A DNA stretch of 64,000 nucleotides from positions 5,430,168 through 5,494,167 of the forward strand of contig OZ020522.1 of the NCBI GenBank assembly GCA_963971425.1, written 5' to 3'. The notes below the pieces were generated by a model, which saw only the letters and a program-made list of their open reading frames with translations, did no database searches and was not told the origin of the DNA. The stretch is from Bryoerythrophyllum caledonicum. Its lineage: Eukaryota > Streptophyta > Bryopsida > Pottiales > Pottiaceae. Made by a program: the position numbers and the translations under genes. Shown piece after piece: positions 23,101-34,121 of this stretch (its first letter is position 1; each line of letters opens with the position of its first letter).

Positions 23101-26100
23101 ACTTTTTCGCATTCTCTTCCACCAGAGCTGCCTTCAGTTTAGTTAGTACCGCAATTTCTGCTTCAGCAGCCTTTTTCTTTGCCTCTTCTTCGGCTTTCCT
23201 CTTTGAGACCCGTGGCTTCTTTGTTGTGGCTTCAGCAACCGGCGGTAGAACAACCGCTTCCGAGCCAGTCAAAGTTGGCTGAATCCCGTTACGAAGTGAG
23301 ATCTCGAACGATGGTGGACAATTCACTGGGCAGTCTAAATACCAGCCGCAAGTTGTAAAATGCTCTTGACCCCACCTCTTTGCAATCTCGTCGGTTATCA
23401 TGCAATTGTCACTTCTTCTATCGAGGTATCCAGGAAAGAAAGCAGGAGTTTTTAATACTGCATTCTGTGGGAGAAGCACAAAGTGATAGTACCTATAAAG
23501 AACTCTAGCAACCGCCTCGGCAAGTCCCTCCTGGTCCTCCGGTTGTTTATTCTTATGAGTTTTGTTGGCCTCGAAATCTTGAACAAAAGCCAGATCCCAG
23601 AGTTGAATCCGCATCTCCTCAACGTAATCTGCAAGACACTTGACAACGCATTGGCCTGGAGGGTGATAGTCGATGGTGACATTAAGATCAGACAGGGAGG
23701 CAGTGAAGAGGTCTTCAACTTCAGTGGCAATCTGGCAACAAGCAAGGAGAATTTTCAGGATACTGTACCAATGTAAATTGACTAACAGGTGCATAAATAA
23801 AACTTACCTGTGCCCACCAAGTCGCCTTGTGCAGCCACTCAGGGAAGGAATGGTCGGTAAACTTTGATCGAGGAAAGCGGACGGCTGCCCGAAGAGATGC
23901 TGGCATATTCCATCGCTGCAACCACTTGAGCTTCGTTGCTGCATCCATAGCCGAAGTGGCTAAGTACCAGAGCTTTTCCTGGGTCATTTCAGAGTCATCT
24001 TCGTGGTTCTCGTAGTGCTTTCGAACCTCCTCAAGGAACTGTGGAGAGTGCTTCGGATCAGCTATTGGAAGTTGCTTCAATACTTCTGACCGTCTGTCCT
24101 TCCTAATCTTCGCAACGGCTCTCCCAATGTCCTCATGAAGCGTGGTTGTGTTCCACTCACTCGATTGTTCAGGAAACTTTTCCTTAAACTTCCTGGTGGC
24201 GTGGGCAACTGCATCGCCTAACTCTTGCTGAAAAAAAACTATATTAGCAATTGTGGACCTAAATTAAAATTCAGAACTCATGGCAAGGAAAAACATTATG
24301 ATCACAACAAAATCGAAGACGCAGTGAGAAGAGCCAGCCTGGGTGCAAAAAAATCATAAATAGAACCGAATTTAAATTCCGCAATCGGCACAAACACTTA
24401 TGGAGGGCCACCTCACAGACTAAAGGAAATGATCAAGAGCAAACCTGGTAGAGAACAGTTATGAGTGCATCGACTGTCAATGTGTACCAGGTTTGGTGGT
24501 TAGAAGACTTTTGTTTCTTGTCCGCGTTCGCAAGGTCTTCCGTCGATACCAAACCCTCGAAAAACTTCAATGGCTGGCCTGCGATGTTTTGCATGCGATA
24601 CAACTTGTGCACAAGGTTTAGTTTAACGTGTCCTGTTTGATTTCGCCTGCAGTTCAATAAAATTTGAATTAGAGACCGTGTAAGAAAGAACAGATATTAC
24701 ATATGAGTTAAGAGGTTTACCAATTCACTTGGTGGAGCGCAGATTGAACCCGCCCAACTTGCCCTTGGACTTCTAGAATGATTGACTCAACGGCATAATG
24801 CCAAGCTGGGTCGCTCCCATGATCCCTATTAATTATGGGCAACCAAGCCGCTAGCCTGTGATTTCCATCCCAAACAAAAAACATTTTCCCAGAAAATTGC
24901 TTCCATACCTCCTCTCTCATTAACTCAATCTCGAAGTCACTGTTTGCCTTAAGCCACAACAGGCTCCAGCTACCTTTAATAGCATCAGAGACATCCTGCG
25001 TTTTGCCATCATTATCATGAATTGAAACGTAGAAAACTCCCTGGCCATCCATGTAGCCAGTGCTTACAAACTGAGCTCCAAGAGCCATGACATCATTCTT
25101 CAAATATGGCCTAACCGCAGCAAGAGGCAACATTCTGCACAAAGGAATATTAAGCTTTGACTTATTCCGGGGTTTGAATCGCCGTTCGTCAAGAATTAGA
25201 TTGGTATTGACTGACTCCATGACGACTAACTTGTCCATCTCCCTTCCAAGCTCCTCTGCTGTCATTTGTGCGGGAGGCAAACGAGTGAGCTCCTCGTTAT
25301 CCATGTTATCAGGGTCCACCAAAACAATCCTAGTTTCGACCTCGTCGGCCTCAGCACCTGCGGCCATAAAGAAAGTCAGTGAACCCCGACAATATAGCAG
25401 CTCAAACCCTGAAATGCAGCACAACAGAAATGATCTAATTACCAGCCATGAATGTATGAGGTTCCGTCTGATGAGATGATGCTACAGAAGCCCCGCCACT
25501 AGCTGCCGGTTCTTTGTCCACCGATTCTAAAATTCAAAACCACAACATCAAGATAATGATCGTAGCACAAATCATCCATAGCGATATTGCTTGAAGGACC
25601 ACTAAACATCGAAAGAACAGCAAACACATAGAGCCCCCTAGCCTTGCCATTATCCATGAATAAAAGAAATTTAACAAAAAAAATAAAATTCAGAAAACGC
25701 GGCGAAGCATATCGCGGAAGAGCTGCCGACAGCGGCAGCCCTCCCGTGAGGGTGCCGCCATCGGAGCTGGTGCTCCACGACAGGTGTGAATCCGATTTAT
25801 ATGTACAGTGAGGTTTCGAAAATTTGGTTCACGAGTGAGCAAACGGCAGGGATCGCAAGAAAGTTGAATCAACACCGTCAATGTTCCTTCGGTAGATACA
25901 TGTCGGGTCTCGATGCAGAGCAGCTAGAGGTTTCAGAGGCTCAGTCCATGAACCTATCGATCCTAAATCAGTCTCTATCAAAAGCACAAATAAACTCCAT
26001 CTTCCGGTCGTGAGCTGGAATCAATTGAGGCAATTCACTCCAAACAAATTTTAACTGGCGCCAAGGAATTAGTACTCCATCACAAATAGCAACTGGTTTC

Positions 26101-28832
26101 AGAAACAAAAATTCAGTAACTCTAGACTTCGTGCATCTTTTTCGAATCCGCAAGATGCTTGAATCCCAACTTTATTCACACATCAGATTAGCACACCAAG
26201 CGGTCTCAACCAGACCAAAGATCCAGTCTCTTCCTAGGCTGGTCATGTTGAGCGAACTGTGGTCGAGCCCCAATCGTGATTAATGACAACGGCCATCAAA
26301 CCCTTCGTGCAAACGACATACATTTCAGATTCTGTAAGTCGGCAGACGCTTCGTTCAGGGTGCACAATCAGTATTGAGCAACCTAGGGCTCGGGAGCGTA
26401 TCCGGAATTACCCCCCCCAGAATAAGATGTCGGTGACCCTACCAGAGCATCAGCTACTAATCGAAATAAATTCTCCACCTCACCACACTCAAACGGCGCT
26501 CGCGGTGCACCATCTGTAGCTCCCAATGGGCTTGTCAAGGCGGCAGATCCTATAAAGTGGATCGCGGAGGCGCCGCTCTCCGGAGCAGGTGCTCCAAGGA
26601 GGTGCTGCCGCTGTCGGCAGCACCTCCTTGGAGCACCAGCTCCGGAGAGCGGCGCCTCTCTGGAGGTGCTGCCGCTGTCGGCAGCACCTTCGGGGAGCAC
26701 CAGCTCCGGAGAGCGGCGCCTCTCTGGAGGTGCTGCCGCTGTCGGCAGCACCTTCGGGGAGCACCAGCTCCGGAGAGCGGCGCCTCTCTGGAGGTGCTGC
26801 CGCTGTCGGCAGCACCTTCGGGGAGCACCAGCTCCGGAGAGCGGCGCCTCCGTGGAGGTGCTGCCGACAGCGGCAGGCCTTTGGGAGGCGTCGCTCTCCG
26901 GAGCTGGTGCTCGTTTCGAAAAAAAAATTCTTTGAAGAGTTTTTGCAATTTGCAGAGTGCAATCAGGATCCTAAAAGCCTAGGAGCCAGAATTGAATATT
27001 TGGAAGAAGGATGAAACGAACCAGCAAGGCTTGTGTCTCTGATGTTCTCCGACTCTCCATTCCCATCATCCATACTATGCAAATCGCCTTCACCTGCAAG
27101 ATTGCACACGTTTCATGTTAACGAAGCCATTTCAGAAATGTAAAATGGAAAAATATTTCATGCCCAGAATGTTGCAGAGCTCCACCGAAACGCAGAGCTC
27201 GTGAGGTCAGCTCCTCTGCGAAGCACCTGGTTCGAAAAATCAAAAACCTAGAACTCCTTTCAAACGACTATCGAACAGACTCCAAGAACCCCCGATAGTA
27301 AATGGCAGTGATCTCCTGGAAGGTTACATCACACCTGTGCAAGGCACCGAGGCGCCCACAAACAGACTAATCCTCATTCTTGTCGAAGAACCACTGCTAT
27401 TAACTCTTTCACTAACAAGATCAAGCACATGCAAACCTCCAAGAAAGAAGCACAACGCTCCGCAAAAGTAGCACCTCGTTGTGCAAGGAAATGATTGTGC
27501 GAGGTATTGGGAGCGACCGCGTTGGTTCTTCGAGGAGAAGGAAATCGATCCCGCTAGTCCACCGTCACAGAGCCGCAATCCCTGCTGCGAAACTATTTTT
27601 GAAACTCTATAGCGGCTCACTGAAGATGGCAATTAACGGCCGAAGAAGTAGGTCGCCAAAGAACCAGGTCGCCAAAGAACCAGGTCGCCGAAGAAAAAGC
27701 TAGTCGCCGCGTTTGCTAGGCTACGACACGCAGTTGCCCTGAGACAATACCATCAACACTCAATCTTCGAGCTGGACAAAAAAATAGAGGCCACCAGATC
27801 AGGTCAACTAAAACAGGGATGCCGGCTCTTCATTCACTTCTTTCCTAGAAACTACATACGAACGAAGGTCAGCGCCTTCGCAGGGGTACTGCCGATAGCG
27901 GCAGCCCTCCGGTGAAAGTGCCGCCAGCGAAAACAGCCGCTCCTTCGCACGGAGCTGGGCCGCTTCATTGAGGTGACTCTAGGGTTAGCGCTTCTGGCCA
28001 GTAACTCCTTACCTCATGTTTTAACTTCTCACCTTCATAACGCAATCCCAAACTACAAGGTAGTGGTTCAAACCCTAGAATCATCAATTAGTAATAGTAT
28101 AGAAGGAAAAAACAGACCTGAAATCCCGACCTCTCGATTGTCATTTGATTCTGCTTTTCCTTCATTCATACTTTGTGAGTCCTCTTCGCCTGCACGGTTT
28201 AAGTTCAAATCATTCTTATTCGCCTAAGAGCTAAATATTTCTAAACTATGCCAACTGAATCTGTGAATTACCTATTAATCAATTAGCAATGCTAAGACAA
28301 TGTTTTCAAGTTTCATGATTGCTGAAATGTTTATTAAAAGAGTTTTTTAGAGGCTGTTCTATAGTTTCAAAATTCTGATTCGACTTGATCTAGACGGGTC
28401 AAGAAACATACTGTGCAAAGTAGAAGATGTTCAATCGAACCACCGGTACTAACCTTTGTCCACCCTGGCATTCATTACCCGTTTTCTTCGACATTCTCCA
28501 TCATCCTCCTCACTACTCCTGGCGCTTTCGCTGCCTCTGACAGTCTCTGGTTGTCTCCGTCCTACCTCGCTTTCGCCAACTTCATGCAGATGAACCTCAC
28601 CAGCTCCATCCGTCTCGTCTTCAACTAATCTTGAGTTATCGAACTGAAGCACTCGTGTGATATCCCCAACATCTACAAATCTTGCAGAACTTCTCATCTC
28701 CCTCATCAGCCTTGATCGATTTAGTTGCTTTCGGCTCGAAAAGAAAAAAGACTGCTTCCTCCGCTTCTTCTGCATTGTCCTTGAATTGGAGAATACTGCC
28801 CCCAGGTAGTTATACCTTTTCATGGCGGTCAT
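20123..28832 (-). CDS. ParB/Srx-like domain fused to a degenerate DNA methyltransferase, 13 exons
   Basis: Exons by splice signals: 28832-28454, 28189-28118, 27093-27022, 25526-25443, 25357-24721, 24646-24445, 24227-23808, 23731-23035, 22193-21895, 21406-21059, 20975-20708, 20611-20410, 20330-20123. Phases agree at every junction, giving 3888 bp and about 1295 residues. The ATG at 28832 is the first after an in-frame TAG. A charged, SR-like N-terminus comes first. A ParB/sulfiredoxin-like domain spans about 270-410, with FVWDGNHRL at 364-371. A basic NLS-like KKPRVSKRK is near 793, then a coiled coil (802-835). The C-terminal methyltransferase fold is in beta order: motif IV position FDLIIGDLKDG (about 979), then motif X/I TKPGSLVLDAFASVGNG (about 1147) and AGRHIVALDDD. 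The catalytic D/N-P-P-Y/W is absent, so methylation activity is doubtful. It diverges from the transposase gene. Confidence 0.8.
21546..21563. repeat. perfect 18-bp palindrome ACTGCCGATATCGGCAGT
   Basis: Lies in an intron of the ParB-methyltransferase gene. An imperfect second copy (actgccaacatcggcatt, 21608-21625) follows 62 bp on, with the same preceding aaatg. Best-preserved member of a palindrome family found only between 21.5 and 31.8 kb. Confidence 0.85.
22680..23047. mobile_element. piggyBac-like MITE (copy d) at the end of exon 8
   Basis: The right end reads CCTATAGGGGTTAA (TTAA at 23044-23047). The left end is a diverged match to the family start (tctataggtcctactagtgt). The last 13 coding bases of exon 8 (23047-23035) and the splice donor ATAG|GTGAGT come from this terminal repeat. 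It is deleted relative to the 1-kb family members. Confidence 0.6.
25722..25739. repeat. palindrome GCTGCCG-acag-CGGCAGC
   Basis: Seven-base arms around four bases, in intron 4 of the ParB-methyltransferase gene. Followed by gccctcccgtgagggtgccgcc, similar to the sequence after the copy at 27888. Confidence 0.8.
26560..26915. repeat. tandem array of 64-bp palindromic units
   Basis: Units start TCCGGAGAGCGGCGCC at 26641, 26705, 26769 and 26833, spaced exactly 64 bp. Each contains GGTGCTGCCG-ctgt-CGGCAGCACC. The first unit is the centre of a larger palindrome of roughly 45-bp arms (26567-26663) with one mismatch. GC-rich, in intron 3 of the ParB-methyltransferase gene. The ORFs in all frames here are by-products of the repeat. 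Confidence 0.9.
27888..27905. repeat. palindrome CTGCCG-atag-CGGCAG
   Basis: Core 27889-27904, in intron 2 of the same gene, inside a GC-rich patch (27860-27965) that shares the flank gcagccctcc with the copy at 25722. Confidence 0.8.
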
Positions 28833-29378
28833 ATAAATCGACTAGTTCAAAATTCACGTAGGGTCCATTAGTGGGTTCTTGATTCTAGAAGATCATATCC
28901 CTGGCACAATCCACCATCACATATCCACCAAATATGGCACGCATTCATTTTCATACTTCTGAGATTTTTTATAAGAAAATGATTAAATATTTGCCGCCAT
29001 TTTTAAAAGTTGTGGTTTGTTGCACTCGCATCAGGGTTTTGGAATGATGGCCACAATGTTTATGATTGTAATTTGCCCTGCCTGACAGAAATTGTTCTCC
29101 TGCTGGCAACCAATATAGAATACGACAACCGTTGGATTATACTTTTCTAGCACTGAATCTTTACATGTCAGAGATCTTCGCTCTTAAAATTCGGCGGCAT
29201 ATCCCAACCACTCTACTCTTCAGTAGTTACTACCAGATCTTCTCAGAACATACGCAATAATTATCAGAATTCCATCTTCTCACTGGCGCTTCCTAAAGAC
29301 CGAGACCTCTCAGAAATTTATCATTAGCCTTACTATTCACTCTTCTTTTGCGTTACATCTCCTAGTTAGATTCATCTC
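28833..29378. promoter_or_regulatory. shared divergent promoter region
   Basis: 546 bp between the ATGs of the ParB-methyltransferase gene (minus) and the transposase gene (plus). No ORF. AT-rich with several TATA-like stretches. No palindrome of the CTGCCG family was seen here. A common control of both genes is inferred from the layout. Confidence 0.45.
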
Positions 29379-32300
29379 ATGGCGTCGTCCCAGAATTCGA
29401 ACTTTGGATCTGTTCTTATTCGAGCTGATGGTCAAGCTATTCCCATCTCCTTTCCAGTACTTGAGGATGGTTTCGCTACTGTTTCTGGAAGTCGTTTAGC
29501 AGCTCGGTTTTGCTTCGTAGAGCACAGTCTTCATGTTGACATGGATGTTCTTGACCCCGTCTCAAACGACCTAACTCATACTGTAGCTCAGATGCCATGC
29601 TCCACAGATAGTCCAAAGACATGATTATTAGTTTCCGGTACCTATAGAGTCTATGGGACTAGAGACTATACCAATGACATTTCATTATCCAATCTAACCC
29701 CTGGTCATTGTTCAACAACGAAGGATGTTACTCCTCTTCTTCGGAAGGTGAAACTTGAGCCGCTAGATGAAACCGTTGTCCAGCTCAGTGACGACTCAGA
29801 TAGCGACTGCATCCCAATAAGTTCCCTACCGAGCGTTCCTCGACCGAAGGTTGTCGTCAGTGTTCCTGAGTCCAGTTCCCCTCTCAGTGATCGTCGTAGC
29901 AATTGTAGACCTCCTCTCCCTCCTAAAGATAGTATTGTGCATTGCCTTTGTCTTCTTAGCACCCGTCGAGGTTCAAAGTCTGTACTGTCAAAGCTTGATT
30001 ACAAGTCAATTCCTGTTCGAAAGGTTGATTTTCTTCCTCCCGAGTTTGATGGAGATGTTATCTTCGAACTTCCGCCTTTGGGAAAGTACCCCTCATCGAC
30101 AAAGGCAGGTCATCTCCAAGGAATGGACAAGCGTGATGACGGTCACGCTTGGACCCGAACTGCCACTACACATATCAAATCCGAGTTTAATCTCACCTTT
30201 CGAATGTCTTCCTGTCTAGGCGACCTCAAGTGTGCCAATGAATCATGTGATTATCTTAAGCGTCCAAACAGGATGTCATCCGTGAATGAAACTGAGTGGG
30301 AGGGCAATTCTGCATCTCCATTTGTTCCTGGTCGTGACCCACCTCATAATTCCACTGTTGTTTGTGCTATGTGTCAAGTTCCGCCCACTTGTTCTGGATG
30401 TTGCCTAGCAAAGATATACTACATTCTTGGCGAAAGCCATATGACTCGTGCTTGCATCCATTTGGGTTCACACGGTCACGTTGTGAAGAAAGGAAACTAC
30501 CGGGACTCGTCAGCAAAGCTTCGTTCCCTCATTAGCGACCAAGTGGAGCGAACTCCGGCTGCAACAAATTCTTCTATTGTTCTAGAGGCTAGCAAGGAGT
30601 ACCTTGGGGAGCTACTGCTATGCCCAGATGGTGTTCCACAGAAGACTCTGGCATTTGAAGAGCTTGTCCCCGTCTTGGACAAGTTTAAAGAGATGTCTTC
30701 ACCTAGCATTCGGAATGAGGTTACAACGTTCCGTTACCTTCGCCGTTTTGGTGTAATGGATAGCATCACCAAACTTAGAGGTTCCAGCAACTGGGCCTTC
30801 ATCCAGGAGAATCGTTTCCCGGGCCAAGGGACGGATTCTGATAAGGCCTTCATCTTCAAAATGGCTGAATTGGGTCCGGGAAGTGGAGTTGACTTAGTTA
30901 AGCGAATGCAACCCGGGGGTGATTTGCAGGATTCTTGGATGATGTTCGACCATGTCAAACGCGTGAAATCATGGACCACAATGGCTTGCCATGTTTACGA
31001 CTCCACTTACTGTAAAGTCATGACTATAGCAGTCTGCGATATGCAATCTGAAGATGTTGCAGCCCAGCAAGTGTTCTGGCGCAATCTTAACGCAGTCAGC
31101 AGCAGACACGACTTGCCCGATCCGAATTTCAAAGGATTCATGGCTGATAGCGCTCAGGCTAACTGGAATGCTGTTCGAATTATATACGGTAGCGGCGACC
31201 CAAGCGTTCCCATGGAGTCCCGAGAAAGAACCTGTCTTTTTCATTGGGCTCAGTCTCTAGAAAAGCATACAAAGGCAGATATTCGAACTGACCTTCAGGA
31301 TCAGCACCGAACGCTTTGTAAGCAATACAAGAATTCCATTTCTTTGGAGGTGGCAGAGTGCAGGTACTTGGCAATAAGGGCCTGGTGGTTGTCCTCCGGA
31401 GCGGCAACTGATGAAGCCCTTCCACGACTGGAGCTCTGGCTAGCTTTTTGGCATTTCCGATATCGGCAGTGGGGAGGATTCATGGAGCTCGTAAGTTTAT
31501 CTGTAACTCTTTCTCTAAATTGCATCTATTTTTGTCATTTGTCATCCTCATACATGATGCATGTTCCGCTCACTTAAAATACTTCAATTATCTGAAGTTC
31601 AGTTTCCTTTCTTGAGTACTGCCGATGTCGGCTATGCCTCCAACCCTGCCCGACGTCACATTAATCTTGGCTTCTTTGTGACGGGATTAGTTTTTCCTTT
31701 GCCGATATCGGCAGTACCTATGAGGTGTCTCAGTTCAGTTCTCTGTCAATAAATCTAACGAAAACGCCCATCAAGATTGCCGTGTTCGGCACTGCTGCGA
31801 GTAATCCATTCTTCACGTAATCACCTTTTCCAGTAGCGTCATGCTCTTGTATCATGTGCCCTTCTGTTCTTGCGATTCAATCTAACAGTACTGGATCTTA
31901 TTTTTCTGTAGAACCTCAGTGAAGCTGAACTATCGGAGATGCCATCCTGTAATCTGGCCGAGTCCGTTCATAACAAGTGGTTGCAACAGTCAGGAAAAAG
32001 AGGCAATGATTTGTACGTTGCTTCAGTAGACGACATGGTTCGTGCTTTCATGCAGGTTGTTGCGTACTACCAATTCCTGAAGGGGGAGAAGCCAGGTACG
32101 GGTCCAGGAAAGGAAGAACTGCGGCTCCGTACTGCCCACCGCACTGCCCAACGTTCAGGAAATGCCAAGGTCCTTCATTCAGCCCTTGCCAACATGCCTG
32201 GTGCGGACGAATTCTGTATCCGCACTCCTCACCTTGAAGGAGAAGAGGAGTTTGTATCCTTGAAGAGAAAAGCTGACCTTCCTCCTGGATCTGAATTTGA

Positions 32301-33357
32301 TTCACATCGCCCGGATAAGATAAGCGTCTCCCGCCCTAGGGGTAAGGCACGTCGCCTTGATCAAGTGATTGTCGACCTCACAGCAGAAGATCCTCCTGTG
32401 TCTGTAAATCGATCTCCGGAAGCTCCTCAAGTATGTCTTTCATCTCCGCTACCATCATCCCGGACTCGACATGTCAAAGCTGTGCAGGAGACAATATGTG
32501 ATGAGAATGAATGGCACATTGCCAGACTTCCCAAGACATCTGCTAGAAAATGTTTCGCTCTACAAGCCGGTACGAGAAAGAAGTGTGTGGCCACGATTGT
32601 GCAGAACAACCGAGCGACAGCTGCCCCTACATACAGTGGTCTGATGGACAATTTCAGGAAGACGAGATTGGAGAGACATCGGTTCTTCTTCTGTAGCGAC
32701 GACATTCGACGTTGTGTTATGGGCACAAGACGCAAGTGGGTTCAAAGTATGCCTCCCCCCCCGACGTTCTGGCCAATTCAGATGGGCACTAACCTGAGTA
32801 AAACGGAGATACTTGCCTTGGAAAATGCAGGGTTCTGTCTCGCTGAGCGTGAGGTTTTATCTCCTCGCAAGCTGTTTGGTGAAGGTGTCTCCGTGAACCT
32901 GAAAGATTATGTTGCGCCTCTAAACCCTACAGAGCATCCAACCAAGCGGTACGGGAAGAACATTCGAAGAAACGACGCTGCTCCTACTACTCGACATCAT
33001 AATAGCTGCGCCTCAGCTCTTTCTATAATTGGAAAAATTTGCTCGATTTTGATGGTTCCGCCCCCAGCGTTGGGTTGCATTGTGACTTTGGAATCTCGAA
33101 ACATTTCCACAATTTCCCGATATTTCGTAACAATTGGCCAGTTTCCAAGCTGCGACTGCCTGTCTTTTACAGAGATGTCCAAGAAATCACTCGGCAAACG
33201 CGGTTCCTGGACTTACTGTAAGCACCTCTATTACATCTTTAACATTGTGTGTGGTTTAGACCCGGAGGTAGATCTGTTTATTCACGCCCCTAGTTTCAGC
33301 TGGAATGAGATAAAGCGAATTGTTCAGATTGTGCTCCTTAAATACTACGGTGCATAG
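29379..33357 (+). CDS. MULE-type transposase with C-terminal SWIM zinc finger; one in-frame TGA
   Basis: Exon 1 is 29379-31490 and exon 2 is 31912-33357 (donor CTC|GTAAGT, acceptor TGTAG|AAC, phase 0). ATG at 29379 has a good context (CTCATGGCG). One TGA at 29622-29624 breaks the frame, which continues open directly after it. Exon 1 carries a Cys/His-rich region (CANESC...CAMCQ...CIHLGSHGH), possibly WRKY/GCM1-like. The MULE core follows: FDHVKR (D near 523), VCDMQSED, FMADSAQANW (D near 588) and ERTCLFHW (the C-x2-H mark). Exon 2 has a SUMO-interaction-like VIVDLTAED and a SWIM finger CDC...YCKH (33149-33224). About 1185 codons. Expected role: cut-and-paste transposition in the nucleus. Confidence 0.8.
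31615..31793. repeat. three CTGCCG palindromes in the transposase intron
   Basis: ctGCCGATGTCGGC at 31619-31632, TGCCGATATCGGCA at 31700-31713 (perfect 14 bp), and ttGCCGTGTTCGGCa at 31778-31792. A partial copy (CCGATATCGGCAGT, 31457-31470) is within the coding part of exon 1. Confidence 0.75.
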
Positions 33358-34121
33358 CTGGCATTCGTACTTTTTGGATCTTGTACTGAGTCACTCCTTC
33401 CATTTGAAAGGCGGTGAGACTAAAAGGGCCACCTCCACAGTTTGTACATCTTGTCCCTTAACCTTGACCCTAAACTCTAAACCTTCTATTGACCCTCCTC
33501 AGTCTCTGTTTATTCTATTCCAAGCTCACCCTTACCTCTTAAAACTCCCTATATCTCTCAAATGAAGTGGATTTGTTGGCTATTATCCTAAACCAAATTA
33601 TCATGTCAATCTCTTGAATGAACCACTTCCTACTGGACTCCCATGAGACCTTGACGCCGTTTAGTCTAAGCCTATATCTTTCGTTTTCCATGACTATCTA
33701 ATCCTAAACTGTCGTTGTGGCTCTACAGGCCTATGAAGCTCTTGCTTTTACCCTTACTATCTGTACATCTAATTCGTACTTTCTAAACCTCCCCTAAAAT
33801 TAAACTACGATGAGTCGACGACCCTAAACCCTACCTCTTACACTATCATTTGTTCTGCCCCGAACCGCTCCAGAGCTTTACATCCTTGGGTATCCTATCT
33901 GCGCTTCATTGTAGAACAATAGATCCACGGCCATAGGCCCATTCAAAAAGAAATTTAAGCCAAATTGTCAACTTTACAACCCGTTGCGTACAATACGTAC
34001 ACTATACTCCACGGTAATAGGTCCATAAATCTATTGGTTTCAACAATAGTTACAAAACAAAACCCATTATACTTTCACTTCTTATTGCATTTTTTAACTT
34101 CTAAACAACATATTTGCCCTC
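33358..34121 (-). repeat. right subterminal region of the Mutator-like element
   Basis: No ORF of note. Minus-strand motifs match the left end: CCTATGGCCGTGG (33925-33937) and CCTATTACCGTGG (34009-34021), plus several TTTAGGGT / GTTTAGG units between 33455 and 33840 that resemble the plant telomere repeat but are not in tandem. Confidence 0.5.

Noticed and set aside
25358..25424. Start of the ParB gene at the methionine of MCCISGFELL
   Set aside because: This part is intron sequence; the acceptor GCCGCAG|GTGCTGAG joins in phase with exon 4 and the upstream exons.
26560..26915. CRISPR-like array
   Set aside because: Units are directly adjacent without variable spacers, the units themselves are palindromes, and the context is a eukaryotic intron.
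26383..27014. Several Ser/Ala/Arg-rich ORFs on both strands
   Set aside because: They are translations of the 64-bp palindromic array; the same peptide-like pattern appears in every frame.
29379..29624. Separate 81-residue gene
   Set aside because: It is in the same frame as the transposase and the frame stays open directly after the TGA; better read as the transposase N-terminus.
33455..33840. Interstitial telomere block
   Set aside because: The TTTAGGG-like words are scattered and degenerate, not tandem, and also occur near the left end of the element; more likely subterminal motifs.
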